A stretch of DNA of 64,000 nt from Pelagibacterium lacus. GTDB taxonomy: Bacteria; Pseudomonadota; Alphaproteobacteria; Rhizobiales; Devosiaceae. Within the stretch, counting starts at the first letter, position 1, and every line of letters begins with the position of its first letter. Shown piece by piece: positions 16,855 through 26,009 of this stretch. The notes beneath the pieces were generated by a model that had not been told where the DNA came from, ran no database searches, and was given only the letters and a program-made list of their open reading frames with translations. The stretch lies in contig NZ_QQNH01000012.1 in assembly GCF_003345525.1 (NCBI RefSeq), positions 1 to 64,000 of the forward strand. Direction: 5' to 3'. The position numbers were made by a program, and so were the translations under genes.

Positions 16855-17817
16855 CTATGCACCGACATAGGCGAGGACCGGGCCTTCGGGAACGATCCGG
16901 GTCGGGTTGATGGTGATGTGGCTCCAGTAATAATGGGTCTTGATGTGGTCGATGCGGACCGTGGGGGCCACGCCGGGCCATTCATAGAGGGTCTTGAGAT
17001 AGGCCTGCAGGTGCGGATAGTCGGCGATGCGCCGGATATTGCACTTGAAATGGCCGACATAGACGGCGTCGAAGCGCATCAGCGTGGTGACGAGGCGCCA
17101 ATCGGCTTCGGTGGCGGCGTCGCCGGCGAGGAAGGGCTGGCGGGAGAGGATGTCCTCGACCCGGTCGAGCGCCGAAAAGAGCGCGGTGACGGCCTCGGTA
17201 TAGGCCTCCTGGGTGGTGGCGAAGCCGGCCTTGTAGACGCCGTTATTGATGTCGGAATAGACCCACTCGTTGATGGCGTCGATCTCGGCGCGCTTGGCCT
17301 CGGGGTAGAAGTCGAGGGTGTTGCCGGTCAGGCCATTGAAGGCCGAATTGAACATGCGGATGATCTCCGAGCTCTCGTTGGAGACGATGGAGCCGGTCTT
17401 CTTGTCCCACAGCACCGGGACGGTGACGCGCCCGGAATAGTCGGGCATGGCCTTGGCATAGACCTGCCAGAGATAATCGGCGCCGTGGATGGGGTCCTTG
17501 TCCGAGCCCATTTCGCCGGTGAAGGCCCAGCCGGTCTCGTCGGGCATCTTGGGCGAAACGGACGACACGGTGATATGGTCCTCGAGCCCCTTGAGGGCGC
17601 GGAAGATCAGGGTACGATGCGCCCAGGGACAGGCATAGGACACGTAAAGATGGTAGCGGCCGCTTTCGGCGGCAAATCCGCCCTGGCCGGAGGGACCGGG
17701 ACTGCCGTCAGCGGTGACCCAGTTGCGGAAGGCGGCCTGCGAGCGCTTGAACTTTCCGCCCGTCGATTTGGTGTCGTACCACTCGGTGGACCATTTGCCG
17801 TCGATCAACTGCCCCAT
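16855..17817 (-). CDS. Glutathionyl-hydroquinone reductase (YqjG/ECM4 type)
   Basis: A Xi-class glutathione transferase that reductively removes glutathione from glutathionyl-hydroquinones. The 320-residue length is typical; the catalytic cysteine is Cys63 in SYACPWAHR, followed by the SVSPKMPDETGWAF region and the C-terminal all-helical GST domain (FLAGDAATEADWRLVTTLMRFD). An AGGAGA site 6 nt before the ATG fixes the start. The gene stands alone, convergent with the NUDIX gene. Confidence 0.95.
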   Translation of the reverse strand: MGQLIDGKWSTEWYDTKSTGGKFKRSQAAFRNWVTADGSPGPSGQGGFAAESGRYHLYVSYACPWAHRTLIFRALKGLEDHITVSSVSPKMPDETGWAFTGEMGSDKDPIHGADYLWQVYAKAMPDYSGRVTVPVLWDKKTGSIVSNESSEIIRMFNSAFNGLTGNTLDFYPEAKRAEIDAINEWVYSDINNGVYKAGFATTQEAYTEAVTALFSALDRVEDILSRQPFLAGDAATEADWRLVTTLMRFDAVYVGHFKCNIRRIADYPHLQAYLKTLYEWPGVAPTVRIDHIKTHYYWSHITINPTRIVPEGPVLAYVGA

Positions 17818-18104
17818 GGGGATTCTCCTAAATCATCGTTGCAATGCGTAACGACAATCTAGGCCGATTGTTCGCCGGGATTAACCGCCGGATCGTGAAC
17901 ACCGCGTTTCCTTTCGTCCGGCATGGGGGCGGCGATGATTGTGATGGACCCGGGCGGGCGGGAATGGTACAGGAGCGATCGGCCAGTTGGAGCAGTTCAC
18001 GACCATGATCCGGATCGAGCGCGATATTCGACGACTTTAGACCGCGCCCCCAGTGGCGCGATGATGCCGTCGTATTGCCCCGTTCGATATGGAATATCCG
18101 ATCA

Positions 18105-18644
18105 ATGACCGCACTTTCGCCGCTCGCGGCCGAGACCATCCCTACGCCTGACGCCCTGTCCATCCGGCCGGAATTGCCCGAGGACGATGGCTGGATCGAA
18201 GCCCTGCACGAGATCTCGTTCGGGCCCGGACGCTTCGCGCGTGCCGCCTACCGGGTGCGCGAGCGGATCGGCGTCGACCCGTCGCTCTCCCATATCGCCG
18301 AGGTCAAAGGCGAGCGGGCCGCATCGGTGCGGATGACGCCCATCGCCATCGGCGGGGTGAAGGGCTATATGCTGGGTCCGCTGATGACCGACCCGGCTTA
18401 CCGCAAGCAAGGCGCCGGGCGGGCGTTGGTGCGCCATGTGTGCGACCTCGCTTTGGCGCGGGACGGTATTGCCTTTGTGCTGCTGGTGGGCGATTTTGCC
18501 TATTATGGTCCGCTGGGCTTCGAAAAGACCGTGTTGCGGGCCATCCGGTTTCCCGGCCCGGTCGATCCGGAGCGTGTCCTGGTGCTGGCACCGGATGCGG
18601 GGCTGAAGGATGTGCTGGCCGGCAATGTGGGGCCCTGGGTTTAA
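18105..18644 (+). CDS. GNAT-family N-acetyltransferase (YhbS-like)
   Basis: A 179-residue acetyltransferase with the acetyl-CoA pyrophosphate loop LMTDPAYRKQGAGRALVRHV (motif A, R/Q-x-x-G-x-G/A) and the YYGPLGFEKT motif B typical of the YhbS subgroup. ATG 18105 is preferred over an in-frame ATG 30 nt upstream because the similarity starts after it. It lies 15 bp before the CoA pyrophosphatase gene and probably shares its transcript. Substrate unknown. Confidence 0.85.
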   Translation: MTALSPLAAETIPTPDALSIRPELPEDDGWIEALHEISFGPGRFARAAYRVRERIGVDPSLSHIAEVKGERAASVRMTPIAIGGVKGYMLGPLMTDPAYRKQGAGRALVRHVCDLALARDGIAFVLLVGDFAYYGPLGFEKTVLRAIRFPGPVDPERVLVLAPDAGLKDVLAGNVGPWV

Positions 18645-18659
18645 TAGGACACGGCATCT

Positions 18660-19292
18660 ATGAGGTTTGACGGCGATATCGCGGCGATCGCTTCGCGGTT
18701 GCTGCTGCACCCCGAGCCCATGCCGGATGCCCATGATCTGGTTCCCGATTTCCAGCTTCAGGAACTCGACGGGCGGCCGCCGGTGCCGGCGGCGGTGCTG
18801 ATTGCGCTGGTGCGCCGGCCGATGGGCTATACGGTGCTCTATACCGAGCGGGCGACGGGCCTGCGCAAGCATTCGGGGCAGGTGGCGTTTCCCGGCGGGC
18901 GGATCGACCCTGAGGATCACGACGCGAGCTATGCGGCGCTGCGCGAGGCCAATGAGGAGATCGCGCTCGATCCGCAGGATGCCGAAGTGCTAGGGTTCAT
19001 GCCCTATTATTATACCGGCACCAATTATTTCATCACCCCTGTGGTGGCGGTGGTCGAGCCCAGCGGGCCGTTCATCCCCAATCCGGGCGAGGTCGACGCA
19101 GTCTTCGAGGTGCCGGTCGAGACGCTGATGGCGCCCAAGAGCTATGGCCACTATCGCCTGCATTTCCAGGGGCAGGTGCGCCAGAGCTGGCAGATCGACC
19201 ATGGGGGGCACCGCATCTGGGGGATCACCGCCAATCTCACGCGCCGGTTCCGCGATCATGTGCTGACCGGGGAGGCAGGCCATGCGCCGTGA
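18660..19292 (+). CDS. CoA pyrophosphatase (NUDIX, NudL/YeaB-like)
   Basis: Likely splits CoA and its derivatives into phosphopantetheine and 3',5'-ADP. The 210-residue protein carries the CoA-NUDIX signature (VLYTERATGLRKHSGQVAF) that runs into PGGRIDPEDHD and the NUDIX box REANEEIAL. Its 3' end overlaps the CCA-transferase start by 11 nt, an arrangement seen in other alphaproteobacteria. Start chosen at the ATG nearest the GNAT stop. Confidence 0.92.
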   Translation: MRFDGDIAAIASRLLLHPEPMPDAHDLVPDFQLQELDGRPPVPAAVLIALVRRPMGYTVLYTERATGLRKHSGQVAFPGGRIDPEDHDASYAALREANEEIALDPQDAEVLGFMPYYYTGTNYFITPVVAVVEPSGPFIPNPGEVDAVFEVPVETLMAPKSYGHYRLHFQGQVRQSWQIDHGGHRIWGITANLTRRFRDHVLTGEAGHAP

Positions 19293-20490
19293 CGCGGCGC
19301 TGGCGCGGCTGCGCGGGGCGGGCTGGCTGGGCCGGGCCCGCCCGTTTCTCGCCGTGCTGGATGGCGAGTTGGGGCGGACGCGGGCGGTAGGCGGCATCGT
19401 CCGCGACACGCTGCTCGGCCGCGAGCCGGGGGGCGCCGATCTCGACCTCGCCACCGAACTGCTGCCCAAGCAGGTGGTGGCGCGGGCCGAGGCCGCCGGG
19501 CTTACGGCGCATCCCACCGGCATCGACCATGGCACGGTGACGCTGGTGCTTGAGGGGCAGACGGCGGAGGTGACCACGCTGCGCCAGGACGTCGAGACCT
19601 TCGGGCGCAAGGCGCGGGTGGCGTTCGGCACCGATTGGCGGCGGGATGCGGCGCGGCGCGATTTCACCATGAACGCGCTCTATGCCAATGGCGACGGCAC
19701 GCTGTTCGATCCGCTTGAGGGATTGGAGGATTGCCTGGCCGGCCGGGTGCGGTTCATCGGCGATCCCGATGCGCGCATCGCCGAGGACCGGCTGCGGGTC
19801 TATCGCTATTTCCGTTTCGCCGTGACCCATGGGGAACAGGCGTTCGACCCGCCGGCGCTGGCGGCATGCGAACGGGCGGCGGGGACGCTGGACCTCGTCT
19901 CGGCCGAGCGGGTCGGGGCCGAGATGCTGCGCCTCCTGGCCGCGCGCCATTGCGCGCTGACGCTGGAGACCATGGTGCGGATCGGGGTGCTCGATCGGGG
20001 GCTGTTCGATGCCGAAACCCTTCACGCCCTGTGCCGGCTCGAAGGCCTTGCGGCGCCCGCCGGCGTTGGGTCCCGGCTGGGGCTGATGGCGGCGCGGGGC
20101 GGCGGGCTCGACCGCATGCAGGGGTTGTGGCGGCTGTCCAATGCGGTGATCGCGGGGGCGCGGGACCGCGCCGAGGGGGCGGCGCTGGCGGCGAGGGAGC
20201 ATTGGGCCGAACTGGGCTATCGCCATGGGCCGGAGGCGCTGGACGCGCTGCTGATCGCCGCGGCCCTGGCCGACCGGGAGGACGGCTGGGTGCGAGCGGG
20301 AATGGAGCGGGCGGAGCCGTTTGTCGGGCGAAAATTCCCCATAGGGGGCGCCGACCTGATCGGCATCGGGTTCGCGCCGGGGCCTGAGCTCGGCGCGGTG
20401 CTGGCCAGGCTGGAAGCGGCCTGGCTCGAGAGCGATTGCGTTCCGGACCAAGCGGCGCTGCTCGCCCTGGCGCGTGGGTGGAAGCGGTAA
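19282..20490 (+). CDS. cca: CCA tRNA nucleotidyltransferase
   Basis: Adds or repairs the 3' CCA end of tRNA. It is a class II nucleotidyltransferase of 402 residues: GGIVRDTLLG with the metal aspartates in GADLDLAT, the DFTMNALY segment, and the RVRFIGDPDARIAEDRLRV neck motif followed by FRF. The alphaproteobacterial form lacks an HD domain, as here. The stop codon lies inside the left arm of an 18-bp perfect inverted repeat. It overlaps the upstream CoA pyrophosphatase gene. Confidence 0.95.
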   Translation: MRRDAALARLRGAGWLGRARPFLAVLDGELGRTRAVGGIVRDTLLGREPGGADLDLATELLPKQVVARAEAAGLTAHPTGIDHGTVTLVLEGQTAEVTTLRQDVETFGRKARVAFGTDWRRDAARRDFTMNALYANGDGTLFDPLEGLEDCLAGRVRFIGDPDARIAEDRLRVYRYFRFAVTHGEQAFDPPALAACERAAGTLDLVSAERVGAEMLRLLAARHCALTLETMVRIGVLDRGLFDAETLHALCRLEGLAAPAGVGSRLGLMAARGGGLDRMQGLWRLSNAVIAGARDRAEGAALAAREHWAELGYRHGPEALDALLIAAALADREDGWVRAGMERAEPFVGRKFPIGGADLIGIGFAPGPELGAVLARLEAAWLESDCVPDQAALLALARGWKR

Positions 20491-20525
20491 CATGGATTGG
20501 GGGCAAGTGTTACCGCTTCCACCCA
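20475..20525. repeat. 18-bp perfect inverted repeat across the cca stop codon
   Basis: TGGGTGGAAGCGGTAACA at 20475-20492 is repeated in perfect inverted form at 20508-20525 with a 15-nt loop. The left arm includes the last cca codons and the TAA. No T-run follows on either strand, so it is not a standard intrinsic terminator. It may instead stabilise the mRNA 3' end, or it may be a locally inverted copy of the gene end. Confidence 0.8.
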
Positions 20526-20647
20526 TCGATGCCCGCCGCGCCGCCGAAATCTCCGGCAATTGAACTTTCGGCCTATGGCGGTTCAAGCAGGCCGGTCTTC
20601 TGCTGCAGTGCAATCAAGCGGTGCCGGAAAACGGCGGTGGAGGAATC

Positions 20648-21877
20648 ATGAACAGTTTGCGTAAAGGCGCTCTTTGGGGAGCGGCTTCGGTTCTCGTGCT
20701 CGGCGCGCTGGGGGGCGGTGCCCTGGCCCAGGATGCGGCCTATCCGCATGAGGACGAGCCCATCGGTACGGTGGAGCAGATCTATGACGGGGCGCTGGAG
20801 CCCGATTTGGCCGTCAACACCTTCCGCAACATCCATCGCCTATTCCCCACCCGGGTGATCGCGGCGGGGGATACGCCCTCGGAACTACCGGTGGCGGCCG
20901 AGCAGATGGGCAATGTCCGCGCCCAGATCGGCGGGCGGACCTATGACCTCTATGATTTCCTCGCGGCCAACAGCGTCACCGGCATGCTGGTGCTCAAGGA
21001 TGGCGAAGTGGTCTATGAGACCTATCAGCGGGGCAATACGCCCGCCACGCGCTGGATGTCCATGTCGGTGGCCAAGTCGATCACCTCGACCCTGGTGGGG
21101 GCGGCGATCCAGGACGGCTATATCGAAAGCCTCGATTCCCAGGTGGTCGATTTCGTGCCGGCGCTGGCCGGCTCGGCCTATGACGGGGTGACGGTCCGCG
21201 ACGTGCTCATGATGTCCTCGGGCGTCCAGTGGAACGAGACCTATACCGATCCGCAATCGGACCGCCGCGACCTGTTGCGGGCGCAGATCGCGCAGGAGCC
21301 GGGCGGGGCCATGGCGGTGATGGCCGCCCTGCCGCGCGCCGCCGAGCCGGGCAGCGTCAACAATTACAGCACCGGCGAAACCCAGGTGCTGGGGGAAATC
21401 GTCTATGGTGCCGTGGGCCGGCCCCTCTCGGACTACCTCTCCGAGCAGATATGGGTGCCCTATGGCATGGAGGCGGACGCCGTGTGGTGGCTCGATTCCC
21501 CCGATGGGGTGGAGATCGGCGGCAGCGGGCTCAGCGCCACGCTGCGCGACTTCGCGCGCTTCGGCCAGTTCTTCCTCGAAGGCGGGGTGATCGATGGCGA
21601 GCAGGTGCTGCCCGAGGGCTGGACCGAGGAAGCCAGCACGGCCAAGACGCTGAGCAATGGCGACCCGCTCGACTATGGCTATATGTGGTGGACGGGATGG
21701 ACCGAGCCGGCCATCGCCGATGGCGCCTATATGGCGATCGGCATCCAAGGGCAGGCCGTCTATATCAACCCGGCCAAAAATATCGTGATCGCCGTGACCG
21801 GGGCGCAGTCCAAGCCCACCGGCCAGGAGCACATTTCCTATCTCGACTATTTCGACGCGATCGCCGCCGAACTCTGA
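20648..21877 (+). CDS. Exported serine hydrolase, class C beta-lactamase family
   Basis: A 409-residue secreted hydrolase of the penicillin-binding/beta-lactamase fold. Residues 1-35 are a signal peptide ending at ALA-QDA. The catalytic motif is SVAK (Ser140, Lys143), with YST at about 240 in place of the usual YxN, and a C-terminal GIQGQAVY in the position of the third motif. It resembles 6-aminohexanoate-dimer-hydrolase-like and EstB-like enzymes rather than true beta-lactamases; substrate unknown. ATG 20648 is chosen over a GTG 27 nt upstream because GGAGG precedes it by 5 nt and the signal peptide begins there. Confidence 0.88.
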   Translation: MNSLRKGALWGAASVLVLGALGGGALAQDAAYPHEDEPIGTVEQIYDGALEPDLAVNTFRNIHRLFPTRVIAAGDTPSELPVAAEQMGNVRAQIGGRTYDLYDFLAANSVTGMLVLKDGEVVYETYQRGNTPATRWMSMSVAKSITSTLVGAAIQDGYIESLDSQVVDFVPALAGSAYDGVTVRDVLMMSSGVQWNETYTDPQSDRRDLLRAQIAQEPGGAMAVMAALPRAAEPGSVNNYSTGETQVLGEIVYGAVGRPLSDYLSEQIWVPYGMEADAVWWLDSPDGVEIGGSGLSATLRDFARFGQFFLEGGVIDGEQVLPEGWTEEASTAKTLSNGDPLDYGYMWWTGWTEPAIADGAYMAIGIQGQAVYINPAKNIVIAVTGAQSKPTGQEHISYLDYFDAIAAEL

Positions 21878-21893
21878 GGCCACACGCACTATC

Positions 21894-21916
21894 CCCCCCG
21901 GTCCCTGGCCGGGGGG
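21894..21916. terminator. GC-rich hairpin between convergent genes
   Basis: CCCCCCGG and CCGGGGGG pair over a 7-nt loop in the 46 bp between the stops of the serine hydrolase and the GGDEF gene. It is placed to act as a shared terminator, but neither side has a clear T-run. Confidence 0.45.
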
Positions 21917-21923
21917 CATGACG

Positions 21924-23501
21924 TCAGCCCGCCACGAGTTTGTTCCGCCCCTCCGCCTTGGCACGGTATAGCAATCTGTCCGCGGCCTCGATCAGCTTGG
22001 GAAAGGTATTGCTGGTCGAGCACGCAAGGCCGATGCTGGCGGTGACAGCGAGGCCGGGCGACAGGACGGCCCAGTCGCATTCCGCGATCTTCAGGCGGGC
22101 CTCTTCGGCCTCGACGCTTGCCTCGGCAAGCGATTGATCGACAAAGAGCAGGGCGAATTCCTCGCCCCCGAGCCGGAACGCCGTCAGCGCACCGCATTGT
22201 GCCAGAATTTCCGCAGTCTTTCTGAGAACGGCATCGCCAACCACATGGGAGTGGTTGTCGTTGACGGCCTTGAAGCGATCCAGATCAAGGATGGCCAGGC
22301 AGAACTGCGTGTCCTCCAGCTTCAGGAGCGCTGCCTCGAAGCTGCGCCGGTTGGGAAGCCCGGTGAGGACGTCGTGCTGCGCCTGAAAGCGGAGCGTCGT
22401 GGCCTCGTCCCGAAGTTTCTCATTTTCCAATGTGCTCTCGACATGTTGCGCGCGGCGGCGGGTCGTCTCGCCCATCTGGGCCTCGAAAGCCGCGTGGAAA
22501 CGCTTGTAGTGCCTGAGCGCTGCCTCATGGTCGCCCAGGGCTTCGAAGACCTCGGCTAATCTGCGGCTCGTATTGGCCTTGTGATCCGCCTGCTTGTGGT
22601 TTTCGGCAAGGTCGGCGGCCGTCTGGCAAACGGCGAGTGCTTCGTGAAGGCGATCCGCCTTGGTCAGCAGTTCCCCGCGCGTGTAGAGATAGTGAATCCG
22701 CGATCGCAGGCCGATGTCGCCAGGCAGTTGCAGCCATCGGTCGAGATAGTGTTCCCCCAGGCCGATCTCGCCCAGGCAGACATGATATTCGGCGCCGTTG
22801 CACAATGCGGTACGCAGATTCCACAAATCCCCACACCCCGACGCCGTGGCGATCGCCAGATTGTTTGTCGCAATGGCCTTGATGCGCCATGCGTGCCCCG
22901 CTGCCGTATCGCCCGCCAGTTCCGCCGCTTCCGCAAGAGACACCTGGGAGTAGGCGAGGTTGGTCAGAACCAGGGATCGGAGCGAGGGCGCTTCGCCAGG
23001 CCGCAGGGTCTCGAGCGCCTCCTCCAGAAGCGGAAGCGCCAGATGGTCCTGGCGGCAATAGAGATAAGTGACGGCCTTGGCGTTGCGGGCAAACGCCAGG
23101 ACGTCCCGATGGCCCTGGCGCTCGGCCAGGTCGAGCCCGTGCGCCGCCTCGATAAAGGCTTCGTCGACAAGGCCCATCTCGACGAGCAGCCAGCTGAGGA
23201 TGGAACTGGCGATGGCCTGACCGCGTATGTCTCGGAGCTTGACCCAGGCCCGCTTGGCCGCGATCGCGGCGTCATGGCCCCGATCGGGCAGGCCCAGTTG
23301 CAGGCAGAACCAGGCGATCTGGCTCGACGCTTCCGCCGCCGCCCTGTCGTCTCCCGCGATATCGGCCAGACGAGACAGCAAACCAGCCGCGACCAGCCCC
23401 GACTGGCAATTGCCGGTGTTCCCCATTGCCCAGCACCGATCCACCAGTCTGGCCAGGGATCGATCAGCGACCGGAGGTTCTGTCGACAAATCGTGCTTCA
23501 T
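21924..23501 (-). CDS. Diguanylate cyclase with N-terminal TPR-like sensor
   Basis: Makes cyclic di-GMP from GTP. The first 340 or so of 525 residues are helical repeats of TPR type (for example the HKQADHKANTSRRLAEVFEALG segment), followed by a coiled coil and a GGDEF domain: HDVLTGLPNRRSFE, DLDRFKAVND, then RLGGEEFALLF with an intact GGEEF active site. The RxxD inhibitory site expected just upstream is absent (CGALTAF occupies it), so product inhibition is probably lost. There is no membrane segment, so sensing is cytoplasmic. Single gene. Confidence 0.93.
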   Translation of the reverse strand: MKHDLSTEPPVADRSLARLVDRCWAMGNTGNCQSGLVAAGLLSRLADIAGDDRAAAEASSQIAWFCLQLGLPDRGHDAAIAAKRAWVKLRDIRGQAIASSILSWLLVEMGLVDEAFIEAAHGLDLAERQGHRDVLAFARNAKAVTYLYCRQDHLALPLLEEALETLRPGEAPSLRSLVLTNLAYSQVSLAEAAELAGDTAAGHAWRIKAIATNNLAIATASGCGDLWNLRTALCNGAEYHVCLGEIGLGEHYLDRWLQLPGDIGLRSRIHYLYTRGELLTKADRLHEALAVCQTAADLAENHKQADHKANTSRRLAEVFEALGDHEAALRHYKRFHAAFEAQMGETTRRRAQHVESTLENEKLRDEATTLRFQAQHDVLTGLPNRRSFEAALLKLEDTQFCLAILDLDRFKAVNDNHSHVVGDAVLRKTAEILAQCGALTAFRLGGEEFALLFVDQSLAEASVEAEEARLKIAECDWAVLSPGLAVTASIGLACSTSNTFPKLIEAADRLLYRAKAEGRNKLVAG

Positions 23502-23573
23502 GGTCCCCGCACTTTATATGTGCGGGGGTAAATAATTGCCGAGCGTGCCGCCGGCGATCTTAAGTGTTTTGTC

Positions 23574-23759
23574 TCAATGCCGGGTCTGGATGTCGAATAT
23601 GCGTTCCTTGATACGCTCGACCATGTCGGGGCGGATCTGGGTTTCGCCGTGTTCGGCCTTGAGCCGGTCGATGGCCTTGCTGACCACTTCGGCCTCGGTT
23701 TCCGCCGTTGCATGCCAGGTCGCGCCGGGGATCAATGAGCCGCCGTCAAAACGTTTCAT
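23574..23759 (-). CDS. Small DUF1059-like protein
   Basis: A 61-residue soluble protein resembling DUF1059: short N-terminal strand, W-x-A, then ETEAEVVSKAIDRLKAEHGE and IRPDMVERIKERIFD helices. The cysteine found in many members is missing (PGATWHA). A very strong ribosome site, GGAGGA, lies 5 nt before the ATG. Function of the family is unknown. Single gene between the GGDEF and hemF genes. Confidence 0.75.
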   Translation of the reverse strand: MKRFDGGSLIPGATWHATAETEAEVVSKAIDRLKAEHGETQIRPDMVERIKERIFDIQTRH

Positions 23760-23826
23760 GGGTTCCTCCTTTGGTCGTGGACCAGAGTATAGGCCGAAAC
23801 GCGGGCGGGGCGGGAGGGGTTCCTCT

Positions 23827-24699
23827 TCAGGGCCAGCGAACCTCCGGCGGCATGGAGGAGAGGATCGAATTGACGTTGCCGCCGGTCTTCAGCCCGAATG
23901 TGGTGCCGCGATCATAAAGCAGGTTAAATTCCACATAGCGGCCGCGGCGCACCAGTTGTTCCTGGCGCTGCTCCTCGGTCCAGGCTGTTTCGAAATTGCG
24001 CCGGACCAGTTCGGGATAGATGGCGAGGTTCTGCCGGCCGACATCCTGGGTGAAGGCGAAATCGGCCTCCCAATCGCCGGTATTGTGGCGGTCGTAGAAG
24101 ATGCCGCCGATGCCGCGCGGCTCATTGCGATGGGCGAGGAAGAAATAATCGTCGCACCACTCCTTGTAGCGCTGATAGTTGACCTGCGGATGGGCTTCGC
24201 AGGCGGCCCGCATGGCGGCGTGGAAATCGACGCTGTCGCGGTCGGTCTGGGTGCGCCGGGCGTCCAGCACCGGGGTGAGATCCCCGCCGCCGCCGAACCA
24301 CCAGTCCGAGGTGACCACCATGCGGGTATTCATATGATAGGCGGGGACGTTGGGGTTCCAGGGATGGGCGATGACCGAAATGCCCGAGGCCCAGAATTGC
24401 GGGCTGTTTTCGGTGCCCGGAATCTGCTTGGCGAACTCGGGCGAGAATTCGCCGTGAACCGTGGAGATATGGACGCCCATCTTCTCGAACACCCGGCCAC
24501 GGATGATCGACATCTCGCCGCCGCCGCCGGCCGGGCGATCCCAGGCCTCGCGCTCGAACCGTCCGGGCGCGCGGTCGGCTCCCCGTCCGTCGAGATCGTC
24601 CTCGATGCGCTCGATGGCGGCGCACAGATCGTCGCGCAACTGGCGGAACCAGGCGGCGGCAGTGGCTTTCTTGTCTTCGATGTCGTGAGGGAGGGGCAT
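23827..24699 (-). CDS. hemF: Oxygen-dependent coproporphyrinogen III oxidase
   Basis: Converts coproporphyrinogen III to protoporphyrinogen IX using O2, in haem synthesis. The 290-residue protein has the HemF signature blocks [41 protein letters not shown] and the [18 protein letters not shown] segment, plus the C-terminal [15 protein letters not shown]. The open frame runs far upstream, but ATG 24699 fits the family start. An FNR-like sequence (one mismatch) lies 11 bp before the ATG. trmL is 74 bp upstream on the same strand. Confidence 0.97.
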   Translation of the reverse strand: MPLPHDIEDKKATAAAWFRQLRDDLCAAIERIEDDLDGRGADRAPGRFEREAWDRPAGGGGEMSIIRGRVFEKMGVHISTVHGEFSPEFAKQIPGTENSPQFWASGISVIAHPWNPNVPAYHMNTRMVVTSDWWFGGGGDLTPVLDARRTQTDRDSVDFHAAMRAACEAHPQVNYQRYKEWCDDYFFLAHRNEPRGIGGIFYDRHNTGDWEADFAFTQDVGRQNLAIYPELVRRNFETAWTEEQRQEQLVRRGRYVEFNLLYDRGTTFGLKTGGNVNSILSSMPPEVRWP

Positions 24700-24709
24700 G
24701 GTATCCGGC

Positions 24710-24723
24710 TTGATGAGGTTCAA
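24710..24723. promoter_or_regulatory. FNR/FixK-like box before hemF
   Basis: TTGAT-GAGG-TTCAA is one mismatch from the FNR-family consensus TTGAT-N4-ATCAA. It sits only 11 bp before the hemF ATG, too close for ordinary activation, so if real it would repress this oxygen-dependent gene. Chance occurrence is quite possible. Confidence 0.25.
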
Positions 24724-24773
24724 ACTGGCATGGTCCCTAACATGGCTCGGGCGATGAGGCCATGCGGCCAAAA

Positions 24774-25250
24774 TCACCTCAGCGCGTCGAACGCGCCGGT
24801 CTGCTCCATGGCCCGATCGAGCACCATGGCGGCGGAGATGGCGACATTGAGCGAGCGCGCGCCCGCCGCCATGGGAATGCGCAGTCGCAGATCGGCCGCC
24901 TCGGCCACGGCGTCGGGCACCCCGGCGCTCTCGCGGCCGACCATGACGATATCGTCCGGCTCGAAGCCGGCCCGGTGGTGCGGTATGGACGCTCTGGTGG
25001 TCAAAAGGACCAGCCGCCGGCCTTCGCTGCGGCGCCAGGCCTCGAAAGCGGCGAAGCCTGGGTGCTCGACCATATCCACCCGATCGAGATAATCCATGCC
25101 GCTGCGCCGCAGGGCGGAGCGGGAAAAGGGGAAGCCCGTGGGGTGGATGACGTGCACCCTTATCCCCAGGCAGGCGCCCAGCCGCAACAGCGTGCCGGTG
25201 TTCTGGGCGATGTCGGGCTGATAGAGAGCGAGATGGAGGGGCACGGACAC
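24774..25250 (-). CDS. trmL: tRNA (cytidine(34)-2'-O)-methyltransferase
   Basis: SPOUT-class enzyme that methylates the wobble ribose of tRNA-Leu. The 158 residues show the family blocks [43 protein letters not shown] and the knot-forming [19 protein letters not shown]. It lies divergent from petABC and upstream of hemF, the usual order in this group of bacteria. Confidence 0.96.
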   Translation of the reverse strand: MSVPLHLALYQPDIAQNTGTLLRLGACLGIRVHVIHPTGFPFSRSALRRSGMDYLDRVDMVEHPGFAAFEAWRRSEGRRLVLLTTRASIPHHRAGFEPDDIVMVGRESAGVPDAVAEAADLRLRIPMAAGARSLNVAISAAMVLDRAMEQTGAFDALR

Positions 25251-25470
25251 ACTCGTGGCGGAGCATTGGCGAAACTGAGTTGGGTATAGTGTCGCAGATC
25301 GGGCGCGTCACGTCCCCCAAGGCTGGACAAGTCCATGAGACAGTGCAAAAAGAGGCCAAAAATCCGCACCGCCATTGGCGGCGGGCCCGAGTCGTGTACC
25401 CAAAGACGGCCGGCGCGGCTCAAGCGGACATCAAAACAACTTTGTGCAGGCCTGTTGGGGATCTAGAGCT
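25251..25470 (+). promoter_or_regulatory. trmL/petA divergent promoter region
   Basis: A 220-bp spacer between trmL (minus) and petA (plus) that must hold the promoter of the bc1 operon. An AT-richer TATAGT lies near 25297 with a TTGG-type box upstream at poor spacing, and a CCGCC-att-GGCGG hairpin lies near 25368. No FNR, Fur or Irr consensus was found, and promoter placement is uncertain. Confidence 0.35.
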
Positions 25471-25995
25471 TTGGCGACAGCGAGCGAAACAAAAGCGACA
25501 CGACGCGATTTTCTATATATCGCGACCGGTGCGGTCGGTGCGGTCGGGGTGGCCGGCGCCGCCTGGCCGCTGATCAACCAGTTGAACCCGAGCGCCTCGG
25601 TCCTGGCGCTGGCATCGATCCGTTTCGATGTTTCCTCGGTGGAGGAAGGGTCCTCCGTCACCATTCTGTGGCGCGGCCTGCCGGTTTTCGTGCGCCATCG
25701 CACGCCGGCCGAGATCGAGGAAGCGCGCGCGGTTCCCATGGAAGACCTCAAGGATCCGCAGGCCGACCAGGACCGGGTGCTCGAAGGCCACGAAGAATGG
25801 CTGATCATGGTCGCCAACTGTACGCATCTTGGCTGCGTGCCGGTGGGCGAATCGGGTGATTTCGACGGCTGGTTCTGCCCTTGCCACGGTTCTCACTACG
25901 ATACGTCCGGGCGCATCCGCCGCGGGCCGGCTCCGGCCAATCTGGTGGTGCCGCCATACGCGTTCGTGTCCGACACTGTCGTCGAGATCGGTTAA
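25471..25995 (+). CDS. petA: Cytochrome bc1 Rieske iron-sulfur subunit
   Basis: The 2Fe-2S subunit of ubiquinol-cytochrome c reductase, taking the first electron from ubiquinol. The 174 residues begin with a twin-arginine type anchor ([20 protein letters not shown]), kept as the single TM helix. Cluster ligands lie in CTHLGC (Cys117, His119) and CPCHGSH (Cys136, His139), with a Cys122-Cys138 disulfide. TTG 25471 is chosen as start because it gives the family N-terminus and GGGGA lies about 10 nt upstream; ATG codons further up would add unrelated residues. First gene of petABC. Confidence 0.95.
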   Translation: MATASETKATRRDFLYIATGAVGAVGVAGAAWPLINQLNPSASVLALASIRFDVSSVEEGSSVTILWRGLPVFVRHRTPAEIEEARAVPMEDLKDPQADQDRVLEGHEEWLIMVANCTHLGCVPVGESGDFDGWFCPCHGSHYDTSGRIRRGPAPANLVVPPYAFVSDTVVEIG

Positions 25996-26009
25996 GGGGA
26001 GTCAAGGGC

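Noticed and set aside
20648-21877. True AmpC-type beta-lactamase
   Set aside because: YST replaces YxN and the KTG box is absent, so a general serine hydrolase is the safer call.
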